NCBI GenBank assembly: GCA_047495785.1
Contig: JBLDXI010000023.1
Location: 1,302,001-1,366,000 of the forward strand
DNA: 64,000 nucleotides
Direction: 5' to 3'
From: Lepidodermella squamata
Lineage: Eukaryota; Gastrotricha
Position 1 is the first letter of the stretch; each line of letters starts with the position of its first letter. The notes below the pieces were generated by a model that was given only the letters and a program-made list of their open reading frames with translations, was not told where the DNA came from and searched no databases. A program made the translations under genes and the position numbers. Of this stretch, positions 1 to 10,098 are shown in pieces.

Positions 1-416
1 TATTTTTACTTCCGCATTTGTCGTCGTTTTTATTCTAATATTGTTTCCATATTTCACTTGGAATCGCGCGAGGTTAGCAATTTTTGTCGATGCATATTTT
101 CCGAAATGTTATCAAAAATTAACGAATTATTGTTCGCATCGCGAAATCGAAAAAGCGTATTCAAGTATTCAAATATTCAATGAATAAATTGGAACAGTAA
201 TATTTTGATTTATTCGATAAACTTCTGAAATTCCATGCACGGTTTCAAACGGGAAATATTTCCGATATTTCACGTGACACAGAAGAAGGAAATATTTATA
301 CCTGCCGCATAGAAAGCCGCAGATTTGCTGGAGAAAATCTATAAAAATCGAAAAATGCAGTTTCAAATAAGAAAGAAAAATCACAAGTCGTGAAAAACCA
401 TGAAAAACACGGGAAT

Positions 417-790
417 ATCTTTTAGCGGAACCAAATTTACAGTGAGCGGAACCAAATTTGCTGTAGCGGAACCAAATATGCTGTAGCGGAACCAAATTTG
501 CTTTTTGCGGAACCAAACTCGAAATATGCCAAGAGTCATTTTTTGAATATTTCTAAGAATTTTAGGCTAAGCATGAATTCTGAATTGAACACTGCGTCTT
601 GTAGAGAATGTCGCGCTGAATTCACTGGAGAATTTTATAGAATTATTGGGGCCAATTTTGACATTCCATAAATTTCCGAAAAGCCATTTCACGCCACTAG
701 AAAATTCTAAATTTTGGTTCCGCTAACAGCAAATTTGGTTCCGCTACAGCAAATTTGGTTCCGCTCACTGTAAATTTGGTTCCGGTAACA
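417..790. repeat. Short inverted-repeat element with iterated GCGGAACCAAATTTGC motif
   Basis: About four copies of a motif close to GCGGAACCAAATTTGC run on the plus strand at 424-513. The same motif runs in the opposite direction at 715-786, in the same order of variant spacers (ACAGTGA, TGTA). The two arms could pair as a foldback. No open reading frame lies between them. This looks like a non-autonomous inverted-repeat element. A related shorter copy lies at 9552-9845. Confidence 0.7.
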
Positions 791-1604
791 GGAAGACCCG
801 AAAAACACGAGTCGGTGGCTATTTTAGGCTCCTCCAATGCCTAAGCCTATCTGAAGCCACCGTCGAATTTATCTGCAAAAGGCTGAATTCGTCTCAAATT
901 TCTGAAAAAATGAGCAAGCCTAAATAAGGCCAAATACGAGGTTGTGATTTTCTCTGTCATTTTCACCCGAATCTCAGAAAGCCTATCGAAGCCTAACTTG
1001 GAGGTTGCCGCGAGGCCAAGCAAAAAATGTCAACTTTGGAATAGCCTATCTGAGGCCAAGTTGGCGTTGAAAAAGAGGGCTGAGGCTAAAAACCCCAACT
1101 GAGTCTACGATTTTCCGACAGGGAAATTACACTGCGAAAATGGATCGCCCATCAGAGACATATGAGATATACTTATAACACATCAGTATGTAATATTCAA
1201 TCAAACAATGAGTAAAATATGAATTAAAACAGGATTGAGAAACGGTATCTGTATATCCTGTATATCGCCTAGCGTGGCCGCAAAGAAAGTCCATAATGAA
1301 AATGAAAGTGGACACGCTGAATCGAATGGCTTTTTCAAACTTTTCATAGCCATCATAGTTTCAAAGTTAAGATTTGCATCCACTCATTTAAGTGCAAGGA
1401 ATCACTTATTTCAAACGAGTAGATGGCTTAATGGTGCGAGAGGCTGGGTATGGAGCGTGAGAACGATGGTTCAACTCCCACAGCCTTCACAATTTTTTAG
1501 TTTTTTAGGCTGAAATTATTTTACATTGGATTTAAGCGTTTCCGAACAAAGGCAAACAAATTTGCATAAAAAACAGCCGAACAAGTCAGTTCGATTTCAC
1601 CCCT
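791..1604. other. Non-coding stretch with a weak tRNA-like patch
   Basis: Nothing here reads as a gene. At about 1423-1490 a D-arm-like and a T-arm-like (GGTTCAACTCC) sequence are spaced as in a tRNA, but the T stem and the acceptor stem do not pair. At most this is the head of a tRNA-derived SINE. Confidence 0.4.
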
Positions 1605-2620
1605 TTGTACGGCGTTGTTCTGCATTGCAAACGCTGGTCTGGGGTTCTCCGCCAGCCAGCGCATGGTTGCCGGTTGCCGATGCTGTGCCTCGCCTCCAGC
1701 CGTTCAAGGCTTCTGAGTTGGATCATGTGGATATCTACGTCACATGGGTTGGATGGCATCAATCCCATCTTCTACAAGTGGGGAGGGTCGGTGCTGCAAC
1801 ACATGTTCAATCAAGGCTCGGATCGCGTTTGGTGCTGCCCAATCGAAAGCTGGCCCGTCACAGCTGCTGTGCTGCTGCTCCTGCTGCTGCCCGTCGACGT
1901 CAAGCTGTTGAAGACCACCATGGCGCGCTGGCTGGGAGAGTTTTTGAAGAGCCACTACGCGCTACCTGACGACCAATACGCATTTCGCGCTCACCACTCT
2001 GCACCCGATGTTCCTCTACGCGTCGCTCAAACAGTTCACATTGGCCGTTCTCGGATCCGCAAGGTTATCGTTGTTGGCATGGACGTCCAGAGCGACTCGG
2101 TCTGGAGTGAGGGCCTGGCGTTCAAGCCGGCTGAGCTGCCGCTACCTCGCAACCTTGTTGGGTGGCTCACGGACTTCTTGCGAGATGGCAACCAACAAGC
2201 GCGAATTGCGGGCTTCCTCAGCCGGCAAGTAGCCGTCAACTGCAACGAAAAGCAGGGCTCACCACTGTCCGTGCTGCGTCTACACTTCTCAAATCTGCTG
2301 ACAGCGCGAATGTCCCCGGATGCCTATGCTGATGACCTGACCGTTGTTGGTGAGGGTGATTTTCCCGAAGCTGAGCGTGCTACTCAGATCGAGATCGCGC
2401 GGAATCGAACGTTGACCCCCGCGATTGGCGACAACAGCCTCAAAGAGTGAGACGAAGCCGTTTGCGAGGCACAGCTACACCCCCAGACTCACTCTCGATG
2501 GCTCGGCCGTCAAGGAAGTATCCGTCATTCTCATTCTTAGTGTCCACCTCGATGCTAAGCTTACCTGGAAGGCCCATATTTGTGCATGATTACTCGCTGT
2601 GCTCGCATACTGTCACACTT
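1605..2620 (+). mobile_element. Decayed non-LTR (LINE) reverse transcriptase fragment
   Basis: One frame (1605-2450) carries recognisable reverse-transcriptase blocks: a 'LPDDQYAFRAHHS' block, a damaged 'DSVW' block, a 'NLVGWLTDFLRDGNQQARI' block, a 'QGSPLS' block and the YADD catalytic motif (about 2326-2337). Past the stop, another frame (about 2480-2590) reads 'LDGSAVKEV...VHLDAKLTW'. That matches the thumb region of the LINE fragment on the minus strand at 61.9-62.1 kb. Start, endonuclease domain and 3' tail are absent and there are frame breaks. This is a dead 5'-truncated copy of a LINE family present elsewhere in the window. Confidence 0.8.
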
Positions 2621-3386
2621 TCTCAGTGTTTGTTGAGCCTCTGGCCTCTCTTTTGAACAGGTGATTTTTCAGCTTTCAAAAAACTACCGTGCCTAATACT
2701 GCAGCAGAGGTTGTTCGAAAAACCAGCGTCGCAAACATTAGTGAATTTTGAGACTCTTGAAAAAGTAGCCTGATCGAAACTGCCGGAATACTGGAAAACT
2801 AGCACAAAAACTGGTGCATAGGTAGCTTCCGATGAGTTATTGTCCGACACCGGATGTTTAAAGGTGAACTGAGTGTTTTAGATTCCGCAACAATAGATGC
2901 CGATGGTAAACCGAACAAACAGCTTTATCCGCCACCCGCCACATGCCACATGCGTTGACATGCGAAAATCATTTATCACAAGTATTGAGCATCCGTAGCT
3001 ACACGCGAAAATCTCTGTAGCTTATGATCTCTTATCATTTTTGATCTCTGATCGCTGCTACACCGTAGCTCACAGCAGCGCTTCAAGACGGGAGAACTGC
3101 ATTAAAATTAATACGGTATACGGTAGACGAGGCAACATCGAACATTATCGAAGCATTATCGACAAGGCGCAAGGCTGATAGCTGCGACAAACGAACTACT
3201 GCAAATCCTCTCAGCTATCAGCTGAGGACTCACCTGTCGTTACTGTCGCCCACCGGCGACTGTCGTTCGAGTACTTACTTCTAGTTCAAGCCATCGGTTC
3301 AATCAATAAACGTGAGATGCATGTTGCGCTAAGGGGACCTTCAACAAAATGGAACTGCCTTCTCACTTCCTAAAAGGCGCCCATCA

Positions 3387-3539
3387 GAGAGCGAAGTAGG
3401 ACAGCATAACTGGTTAGGATAAGGAAAATCGACATAGGGTCACCCCTTGGTCTTTGACTGAGTTCACCTTGCGGACTGATTGAACTGGTACGAATGATCC
3501 CTACCATCCTAAGCGGTACCTCGCTCTTTGGTGCCCATT
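3387..3539. repeat. MITE-like repeat, copy 1 (ends GAGAGCGAAGTA / CTCGCTCTTTG)
   Basis: This segment begins with AGAGAGCGAAGTAGGAC and ends with GTACCTCGCTCTTTG, so its ends are inverted repeats. The reverse complement of the whole segment matches 19256-19391 over most of its length (for example GTTCAATCAGTCCGCAAGGT). There is no coding potential. It is a short non-autonomous element. Confidence 0.7.
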
Positions 3540-3874
3540 TTCAAACTCCCTGCAATGATTTTTGCTACAATATCATCTTGGTGCCCTCGACGCTACCCTG
3601 AACTGCATTATATTTCTTCATTTTATCTAATCATGAAAACTCATGGCCAAGAACTTTTTATCTTCTGTAAAACTAGTTCCCTTTACCTCATTGAATGTGA
3701 TTAAATACTGTTTGCTCGCCAGTTACGGTGCTACTTCTGCATCAGAATCCACGATGGTTCGACAAAACGGGCTAACATGTTCATAGGTTCCATCGCACTG
3801 AGGAACAAATAAATTCCCTAATCCATCGCTTTCGAATCTCAAAGACATCTTTTTCACTCTCTTAGGTGATATTA

Positions 3875-4693
3875 ATGGCTTCTGACGCAACTTCTGCCAC
3901 ATGCTGCCCGGCGAACAGCCACGGCTACTTGGCGTCCAGCAATACCGAAAACGCCGGATCAGTAGTCAATGCAAGTGAAACTTTCTCGTTTTACGAAACT
4001 GGTAGTAGCAGCTCATCAAAGGCTGTCATTATCGCCCCTGATGTTTTTGGATGGAACGGCGGCCGAACGAGGCAGATTGCGGACTACTTCGCCTCAAAAG
4101 GGTTCTACGTCGTGGTGCCCAAACTGTTGCAACCACCGTTTGAAGGCGGGACAGATGGCGATGGTCTACCTCCGAATTTTTCATTCAGTACTAGGTTTGC
4201 TGAAGTCAAGAGTTACTTGAGAGAACTAACCTGGGAGAGCACCGTCAAACCTCGCATTGAACAGGCAATCGCTAGAATCAAATCTTTCGGTATCACGAAA
4301 ATTACCATGCTTGGATTCTGCTGGGGCGGTTGGGTTGTAACGAAAGCTGCCATAGATTTTGCACCAGATTTAACTTGTGTGGCTTCGGCACATCCTTCCT
4401 TGAATGCAGAACAGAATTTCAATCGAACTGCGGAGGACGTGATTAGCAAGGTAAAGATTCCATCGCTGTGGTTGCCAGCTTCAAATGACCCAACAGAACT
4501 ATTGGAGGACGGGGCGTGGTTCAAATTACTGATACAGAGCAGTCCGGCGTCTAAGGTAATTCCGTTCCCGCGAATGCAACACGGATGGGTTCCGAGGGGT
4601 GATATCACCAACGCAGCTATTAAAGAGGACGTTGAAAAAGCTATAAACGCCGTCACAGATTTCTTCAACGAATGCATTGATAGCAAAAAGTGA
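3875..4693 (+). CDS. Dienelactone hydrolase family protein, tandem copy 1
   Basis: Predicted 272-residue alpha/beta hydrolase of the dienelactone hydrolase family (carboxymethylenebutenolidase-like). Members hydrolyse lactone or ester bonds in the cytosol. The nucleophile elbow reads GFCWGG, so the nucleophile is cysteine, as in bacterial and animal members. A late 'NDPTE' and 'QHGW' supply the Asp and His expected for the triad. There is no signal peptide and no intron. The start is the ATG of MASDATS. A likely 5'UTR splice acceptor (CTCTCTTAG) lies 10 bases before it, and the second copy has a comparable CTCTATTAG. A polyadenylation signal AATAAA is at 4711. It is highly similar to the gene at 6429. 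The substrate is unknown. Confidence 0.88.
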   Translation: MASDATSATCCPANSHGYLASSNTENAGSVVNASETFSFYETGSSSSSKAVIIAPDVFGWNGGRTRQIADYFASKGFYVVVPKLLQPPFEGGTDGDGLPPNFSFSTRFAEVKSYLRELTWESTVKPRIEQAIARIKSFGITKITMLGFCWGGWVVTKAAIDFAPDLTCVASAHPSLNAEQNFNRTAEDVISKVKIPSLWLPASNDPTELLEDGAWFKLLIQSSPASKVIPFPRMQHGWVPRGDITNAAIKEDVEKAINAVTDFFNECIDSKK

Positions 4694-4739
4694 TATGTAC
4701 TACTGGTTAGAATAAACAATCATTAATCATCATAACTAC

Positions 4740-6428
4740 CGCTACTAAATAAATACAAAATCGTTGCCTGCGTTTGCAAAGCTGTTTTTGTAGGCCCTAG
4801 AGTAGGCTGTTTTTGTAATTAATTTTGAATACTAATTTTGTGTTAAATGCGATTTATTTGTGAGGGTGAGAAGGGTGAGAATCTAAGCTCCGAAATAAAA
4901 GAGTTCCAATTGACATTTGGGAAACATATCCAACAATCGCCAAGAAATTTAGAAGAAATACATCATGAGGCGATCAGGGAGTAGCCCTGTTTAAAGTGAT
5001 CAACTTATCACGAAACATCGAACACGACTGCGACACCACCGACACCGGCCGCCGGTCGTTTAAGGGTAACCGAAAGTCGAATTTTGTGGCAGGTGACCTG
5101 GTCGTGAACTGAATCTTTTCGATTCCGCGAAAATAATTGCCGATGGTAAGTACACCGCGCAGACAACTTAATCTGCCCCCAGCGTTGACAAGCGAAAATC
5201 TCAGTCATTTACCACAAGTCCTTCTCGCTTTTCATTGCTTCCCATAAGAGTGCCAACCTTGAAAGCGAAAATGAACTCATAAGAGTCGAACGATCCATGC
5301 GACTTTTACAAAAGGGAAGAAGGAAGAATCCCGTCAGAACTGAGTGGGGCCACAGTGTATTCAAGGTAATTAAGGAATTTCTTCTTTCAAGAACGAATTA
5401 TGATTTTTCCATGGCTAACAGTTTACAGATTCAGACTACGTTATACTTTATACGTCTGGTGTGAACAACGCCATTGCTTGGTCCTATCTTGCTTGTACCT
5501 ATCTTTAATCGAAATGACAGTTAAAACTCCCTCGGGCGGGTAGAATTGGCGGGAGCTGACCCTTGCGAAGCAGAATGAAATTTGCGTTCATCTTTTTCAA
5601 GGGTCTGTGAATGAATACTCATCATATGCGCGTTTCGATAAAATGGATAACTAAATGTGTAAAAAATAATGTTTCAACTAGTAGTACAATACGATGTGTA
5701 CTAACCTATGCCAATGATAGTGTGGAGTGTGTAAGTACACGTCATTTCATTTCATGTGGCTAAGGATTTTACTCAATGCATTATTTTACATGCTGCAGCT
5801 TTAATCACAGTCACCCAATCGTCTTGCGCCATGAGATCAATTTGGCTCCACCCGGCGCTGGACCGCATTATACTTCTTCAGATAGGTTATCTTATCAGAA
5901 AAACCCTTAGCAATGACTTGTTTATCTTTGAAAAACCATATTCCCTATCACATTAAATGGTTTCAAAGCATAGGTATTTACTTGCCGGTTACTGTGCTGA
6001 TATTGCTACTTTGCTTCATAAGACAATAACATCTATAGTTCCAACAGGACTTGGAGGTTTACAGTTAACAGCCATTTGGAATAAGAAATCAGAATCCCCC
6101 GGAGATTCCATAAAATTACAGTTGAAACGTTCATGTTTTAAGCATTTTTTCCATTTAATCTAAACAAGTGTTGACCTGGAGTTTGTATTGGGATGTTGTA
6201 TTGGGTTTGTATTTTGTATTTTCTCCTGAAACGCATTCTTTTTTATCCTACTGTGAATGTTCACTTCCACCTGGTCCCTGGGGTCAAAAAACTTAACTTC
6301 TTTTATCCAAGTAGACTCGATAAATGCAACCAAGCTTTGAGTGGATGGATGGGAAATATCAACCAGGCATCGCTATTAGATCGCTTTCAGTCTCAAATAA
6401 TCGTTTTCGCTCTATTAGATCGTATTAA
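4740..6428. other. Intergenic region between the hydrolase copies
   Basis: No gene is supported here. The left part up to about 5000 is unique AT-rich sequence. From about 5030 onward it is the duplicated upstream flank of the hydrolase gene. Several short open frames (5756-6432) lack any domain or conserved composition. A CTCTATTAG acceptor-like site ends just before the next start. Confidence 0.5.
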
Positions 6429-7244
6429 ATGACCACCGAAGTAACTTCAGCCAACTGCTGCCCGCCGAACAGCCACGGCTACTTGGCGTCCAGCAACGTC
6501 GAAAACGCCGGATCAGTTGTCAATGCAAGTGAAACTTTCTCGTTTTACGAAACTGGTAGTAGCAGCTCATCAAAGGCTGTCATTATCGCCTCAGATGTTT
6601 TCGGCTGGAACAACAACCGGACGAGGCAGATTGCGGACCACTTCGCCGCGAAAGGGTTCTACGTCATGGTGCCTAAACTGTTGCAACCACCATTTGAAGG
6701 CGGGACAGATGGCGACGGTCTACCGCCGGATTTCTCATTTAGTAGAGTTGCTGAATTCAAGAGTTACCTAACGGGCATACCCTGGGAGGGTAGCGTCAAA
6801 CCTCGCATTGAACATGCAATCGCTAGAATAAAATCTTTCGGTATCACGAAGGTTACTATGCTCGGGTTCTGCTGGGGCGGTTGGGTTGTGACAAAAGCTG
6901 CTTTTGACTTTGCAGCCGATGTAGCGTGCGTGGCTACGGCCCATCCTTCCTTCCATCCCGAGCTGAATTTCAATCGAACTGTGGAGGACATGATTAGCAA
7001 GGTGAAGATTCCATCGCTGTGGTTGCCAGCTTCAAATGACCCAACAGAACTATTGGAGGACGGGGCGTGGTTCAAATTACTGATACAGAGCAGCCCGGCG
7101 TCTAAGGTAATTCCGTTCCCGCGAATGCAACACGGCTGGGTTCCAAGGGGAGATCTTACGAATCCAGCTATCAAAGAGGACGTTGAAAAAGCTATAAACG
7201 CTGTCACAGATTTCTTTAACGAATGCTTTGACATTAAGCAATGA
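6429..7244 (+). CDS. Dienelactone hydrolase family protein, tandem copy 2
   Basis: Predicted 271-residue cytosolic alpha/beta hydrolase, intronless, same architecture as the gene at 3875. It has the GFCWGG nucleophile elbow (Cys), the 'NDPTELLEDG' acid region and the 'QHGW' histidine. The last 85 residues are almost unchanged between copies. Differences cluster in the middle (for example residues 106-130 and 150-180), as expected for a fairly recent tandem duplicate that is diverging in its active-site cap. Start MTTEVTSANCC follows a likely acceptor; AATAAA is at 7266. The family call is firm; the substrate is not known. Confidence 0.88.
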   Translation: MTTEVTSANCCPPNSHGYLASSNVENAGSVVNASETFSFYETGSSSSSKAVIIASDVFGWNNNRTRQIADHFAAKGFYVMVPKLLQPPFEGGTDGDGLPPDFSFSRVAEFKSYLTGIPWEGSVKPRIEHAIARIKSFGITKVTMLGFCWGGWVVTKAAFDFAADVACVATAHPSFHPELNFNRTVEDMISKVKIPSLWLPASNDPTELLEDGAWFKLLIQSSPASKVIPFPRMQHGWVPRGDLTNPAIKEDVEKAINAVTDFFNECFDIKQ

Positions 7245-7599
7245 TGTGTATTCACTTGTGATTTGAATAAACAATCATTCCACTTTTTGTGCCTTTATTC
7301 TTTAACTTTAGTACTCAAACACAGGGTAAAAGCTAGTGTCTGAAGGACTACGATCTGGAGAGATCGTTCATAGAGAAAAACAATAACAATTTATTAAATT
7401 GATGAATTACTATAGGTAGATAGGTATTCCGTCAATTTTGGGGTTTCGAAATTCACATCCATTGCGGCGTTTAATGGCGAGCCCTGCGGTCTTAGATTAG
7501 ATCACGCTGAAAGACTTATTTTATTTAGTTTAGCGATCCATTGATCTCTCGACGCTCGACAATTTGTCATGAATTTGAAAATGAAAATGATTTTATTGT

Positions 7600-8075
7600 T
7601 TCACTTCCCCGCGACTATACCCTTTCGGGTGTTGAGGAAGGCGAAGGCAAAGCAAACCAAAAGAATCAGTCACCCGCCCCCACGTCCGAGAGTATATTGC
7701 TTTTGTTGTAAAATTCAAAATCTTCCAAAGTCTCGACAACTTTACGCCATTCGTCTCGATCTAGTGCAGTTGTTTGTCAATGTCCAGTCAACATTTATTT
7801 CGATAATTTCGGTTATGTTGCTACCATCTTTACGAGGTCTGCCACGGGACCCGTCGGTTTTTTCCTTATTTTATTCTCGGTTGTAAGTTGTAAGCCCCAC
7901 TCTTCTTAGACTTCTTTCTACCGAGTCGAGCCACCTAGTTTGAGGTCTTCCCACAGGTCTCTGCCATTCCTTAGGCTAAGACTGGCCCCGGTGGTATCGG
8001 GTCACCTTTATCATCGACATACGTATCCATCCTTGTTACATGTGTCCTAGGTAATCAAGGCGTTGTTTTTCAATT
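7600..8075 (-). mobile_element. LINE 3' end fragment (C-terminal reverse-transcriptase tail)
   Basis: On the minus strand, separate frames give 'PVGRPQTRWLDSVERSL' (plus about 7905-7960) and 'ALDRDEWRKVVE' (about 7735-7768). These are the 'GRP..RW.D' and 'A.DR..WR..V' signatures found at the end of many LINE polyproteins. Frame changes and stops separate them, so the copy is dead. The plus-strand open frame 7569-7886 has no such features and is a shadow. Confidence 0.65.
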
Positions 8076-8378
8076 AATCAACCGACTTCAATTATTCCAG
8101 CACACATTGATTGATGAATTATACAGGAAAAATTCAAATTTCCGCATTTTTTGGTAGAAGGTAGAAAGTTAAAACCTAAGATAGGGTAAACTGTTTTAGC
8201 ACTTCTAAATTTTAGATAAGATAAAGCTTTGCTAAATCAATACATTACCGCGCCTGTGGTGAATTAGAGATAACGTATAGGTGTTTGCAAAGTGGTTTTG
8301 ACAAGTTGAGTTAAGAAGTTATTGTTTTATCAACAGACTTAGCTGTGGACCAACGCTGACCTCGTCATTTGCAGTGAA

Positions 8379-9371
8379 ATGGCACAAAGAACGAGTGATT
8401 CCGTTATACCAAGGCGCCCACTCCCTGAAGGATCACCATTGATTGAACTTCGAGCGCAGAAAGATTCCGATGAGTTATATGATAACCCTGAGGACCCACC
8501 GGTTCCAGAATGGTACAACGCAGAGCTGTACCAACGAGGTCGTCAAGTTTGGAGAAAAAACATGTTCTCTGAATCAATCAGCCTCGTCAACGCTTTGGTC
8601 ATGTTATTTTCCGTTGAATCACTAGTCCGGCCACTTCTTTTTACCGGAAGAAGCTCAGGGGCGAAAAACTCACGTCGCCGCTATGTCGAAACAGGCATCC
8701 ACCTCTACAAATGGCACATGATGTTGGATCCGTTTTCCGCTGATGAAAATGAAGGCCTCAATTCGTTACGCAAGGTCAGGAGACTTCATGCATATATTCG
8801 GAAGCTTATGCAAAATAGGGGCCAATCTAGCTTTGGCCAGTACGAGATGAGTATTACTCAAAGTTTCTTCATAATGCCAACCATTCTTCACGCTAAAGAG
8901 TGGGGATGTAACCCTTCTGAAGCTGACCTTGAAGGATTCTTGCACATGTGGGCAGTTTTTGGCTACATACTCGGAATTCCTGATGTATTCAACCTCTGTC
9001 TAGGTGGAATCGATCGTTGTAAAAAGCTTTGCATGGCCATCGAAAAGGAGGAAATAGTCCCCGGCATCCGTGATGATGAATCCCATTTTCGATCACTTGC
9101 AAATGATTTCGTCGAAGGTATGCGATCTGTCTGGCTTCCATTCCGCTTGCTGACGACTAATGGCCTTCTAGCTTTCATATGCCCATCCTTGGGTATGTCT
9201 GTGGAAGAAGTTGGAAGTCTCACTCTGGGCGATCGAATTTTGTGTTGGGTCTTGAAGGGTCAGTTCTGGCTCATCTATCATTTTTCAGCCTACAGAGCGC
9301 TCTGGAATTCGCTTTCCGAGAGACTGGTTATATTCCTCAGCAATCAGCTGGCCGCTAACAAATTTGACTGA
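8379..9371 (+). CDS. MpaB/Lcp-type (DUF2236) oxygenase-like protein, copy 1
   Basis: A 330-residue single-exon protein resembling the ER-bound oxygenase MpaB / rubber oxygenase Lcp catalytic domain family (older name DUF2236). The family shows up in the block 'GIHLYKW...LRKVRRLHAYIRK', then 'SITQSFFIMPTILHAKEWG', then 'FLHMWAVFGYILGIPD', an all-helical fold that binds haem in characterised bacterial Lcp. Two hydrophobic stretches (residues 55-78 and 295-325) could contact membranes. It has a polar N-terminus and no signal peptide. The substrate is unknown. The closest relative in the window is at 19773, about 80% identical and strongest in the second half. The family call is inferred from motif pattern only. 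Confidence 0.75.
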   Translation: MAQRTSDSVIPRRPLPEGSPLIELRAQKDSDELYDNPEDPPVPEWYNAELYQRGRQVWRKNMFSESISLVNALVMLFSVESLVRPLLFTGRSSGAKNSRRRYVETGIHLYKWHMMLDPFSADENEGLNSLRKVRRLHAYIRKLMQNRGQSSFGQYEMSITQSFFIMPTILHAKEWGCNPSEADLEGFLHMWAVFGYILGIPDVFNLCLGGIDRCKKLCMAIEKEEIVPGIRDDESHFRSLANDFVEGMRSVWLPFRLLTTNGLLAFICPSLGMSVEEVGSLTLGDRILCWVLKGQFWLIYHFSAYRALWNSLSERLVIFLSNQLAANKFD

Positions 9372-9551
9372 CCAATTTAAATTCAATATATATTTGAAGA
9401 AAACTGAGAAATGAAACCATATGATATCTCTACGCCCATAGCAATAGTGTGAACTCAATTCCAGGATGGGCAGTAAAACCCAAACTACTTTATTCTATGG
9501 GCATTATTTGAATGGCTGTGTTAGTTTTAATCTGGTCTTGCTTTTATCTAA

Positions 9552-9845
9552 ACCAAACTTTATTGTAGCCAAACCAAATTCGCCTGTTAGCGGAACCAAA
9601 TTTTGGAATTGGAATTTTCAATAGGCCCAAAACCAATTTTCGAAACCTTCAAGGGTGTCATGATTGATCGGTATAATTTAAAGAAAATCATCTTCAAATT
9701 CAGCGTGAAATTCTGAATAAGACGTATTCTTCATAATAAAATTCATAAATTGCCTCTATTTCGTAAAAAAAATTAGAAAATTGACCCTTGGCCTATCTTA
9801 AAATTAGGATCCGCAGTACGCAAATTTGGTTCCGCTGAGAGATAT
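9552..9845. repeat. Inverted-repeat element related to 417-790
   Basis: Plus-strand GCGGAACCAAATTTTGG at about 9590 and opposite-strand GCAAATTTGGTTCCGCTGAG at about 9821-9840 bracket an AT-rich, non-coding core. The motif is the same as in the element at 417-790 but with fewer iterations. Confidence 0.55.
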
Positions 9846-10098
9846 TGTGGTTTTTATCAGAGAAAATTTCAGTTAGCAATTAAGGCAGCTTCCTAGTGGC
9901 CAGTTTTTTTAAGGCAAGAATCAGGTTCGAAGTGAAAGATAAAGGATAGTGGTCGAAAGTGAAGAGAATCAATTTGTGTTATATCAATAGACTTTCAAAC
10001 CGATTGAAACGTTAGAATTTCGAAGCCGAAACTGAGACAACAGGTTGAAAAAGTTGATCACAAGAATGTTTAGATCAGAATCAGATCCAAACTACAAT

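Larger units (their letters stand above)
2860..7290 (+). repeat. Tandem segmental duplication carrying the dienelactone hydrolase genes
   Basis: The two hydrolase genes are not the only duplicated part. Sequence about 900 bp upstream is also shared: 2862-2990 resembles 5094-5220 (GCCGATGGTAA, GTTGACA..GCGAAAATC, TTTA.CACAAGT). Likewise 3590-3760 resembles 5850-6010 (GCATTATA.TTCTTCA, TTTATCTT). The unit is about 2.2-2.5 kb with indels. The 3' ends share an AATAAACAATCATT segment around the polyadenylation signal. Confidence 0.7.

Noticed and set aside
1127-1513. Overlapping short open frames and a tRNA-like patch
   Set aside because: No domain or splice partner; the T and acceptor stems do not pair, so not called as a tRNA.
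3861-3874. Trans-splicing acceptor before the hydrolase starts
   Set aside because: CTCTCTTAG sites are equally consistent with a 5'UTR intron; no spliced-leader gene is visible in the window.
5756-6432. Three consecutive short plus-strand frames before the second hydrolase
   Set aside because: This is duplicated 5' flank; the first copy has no corresponding open frames.
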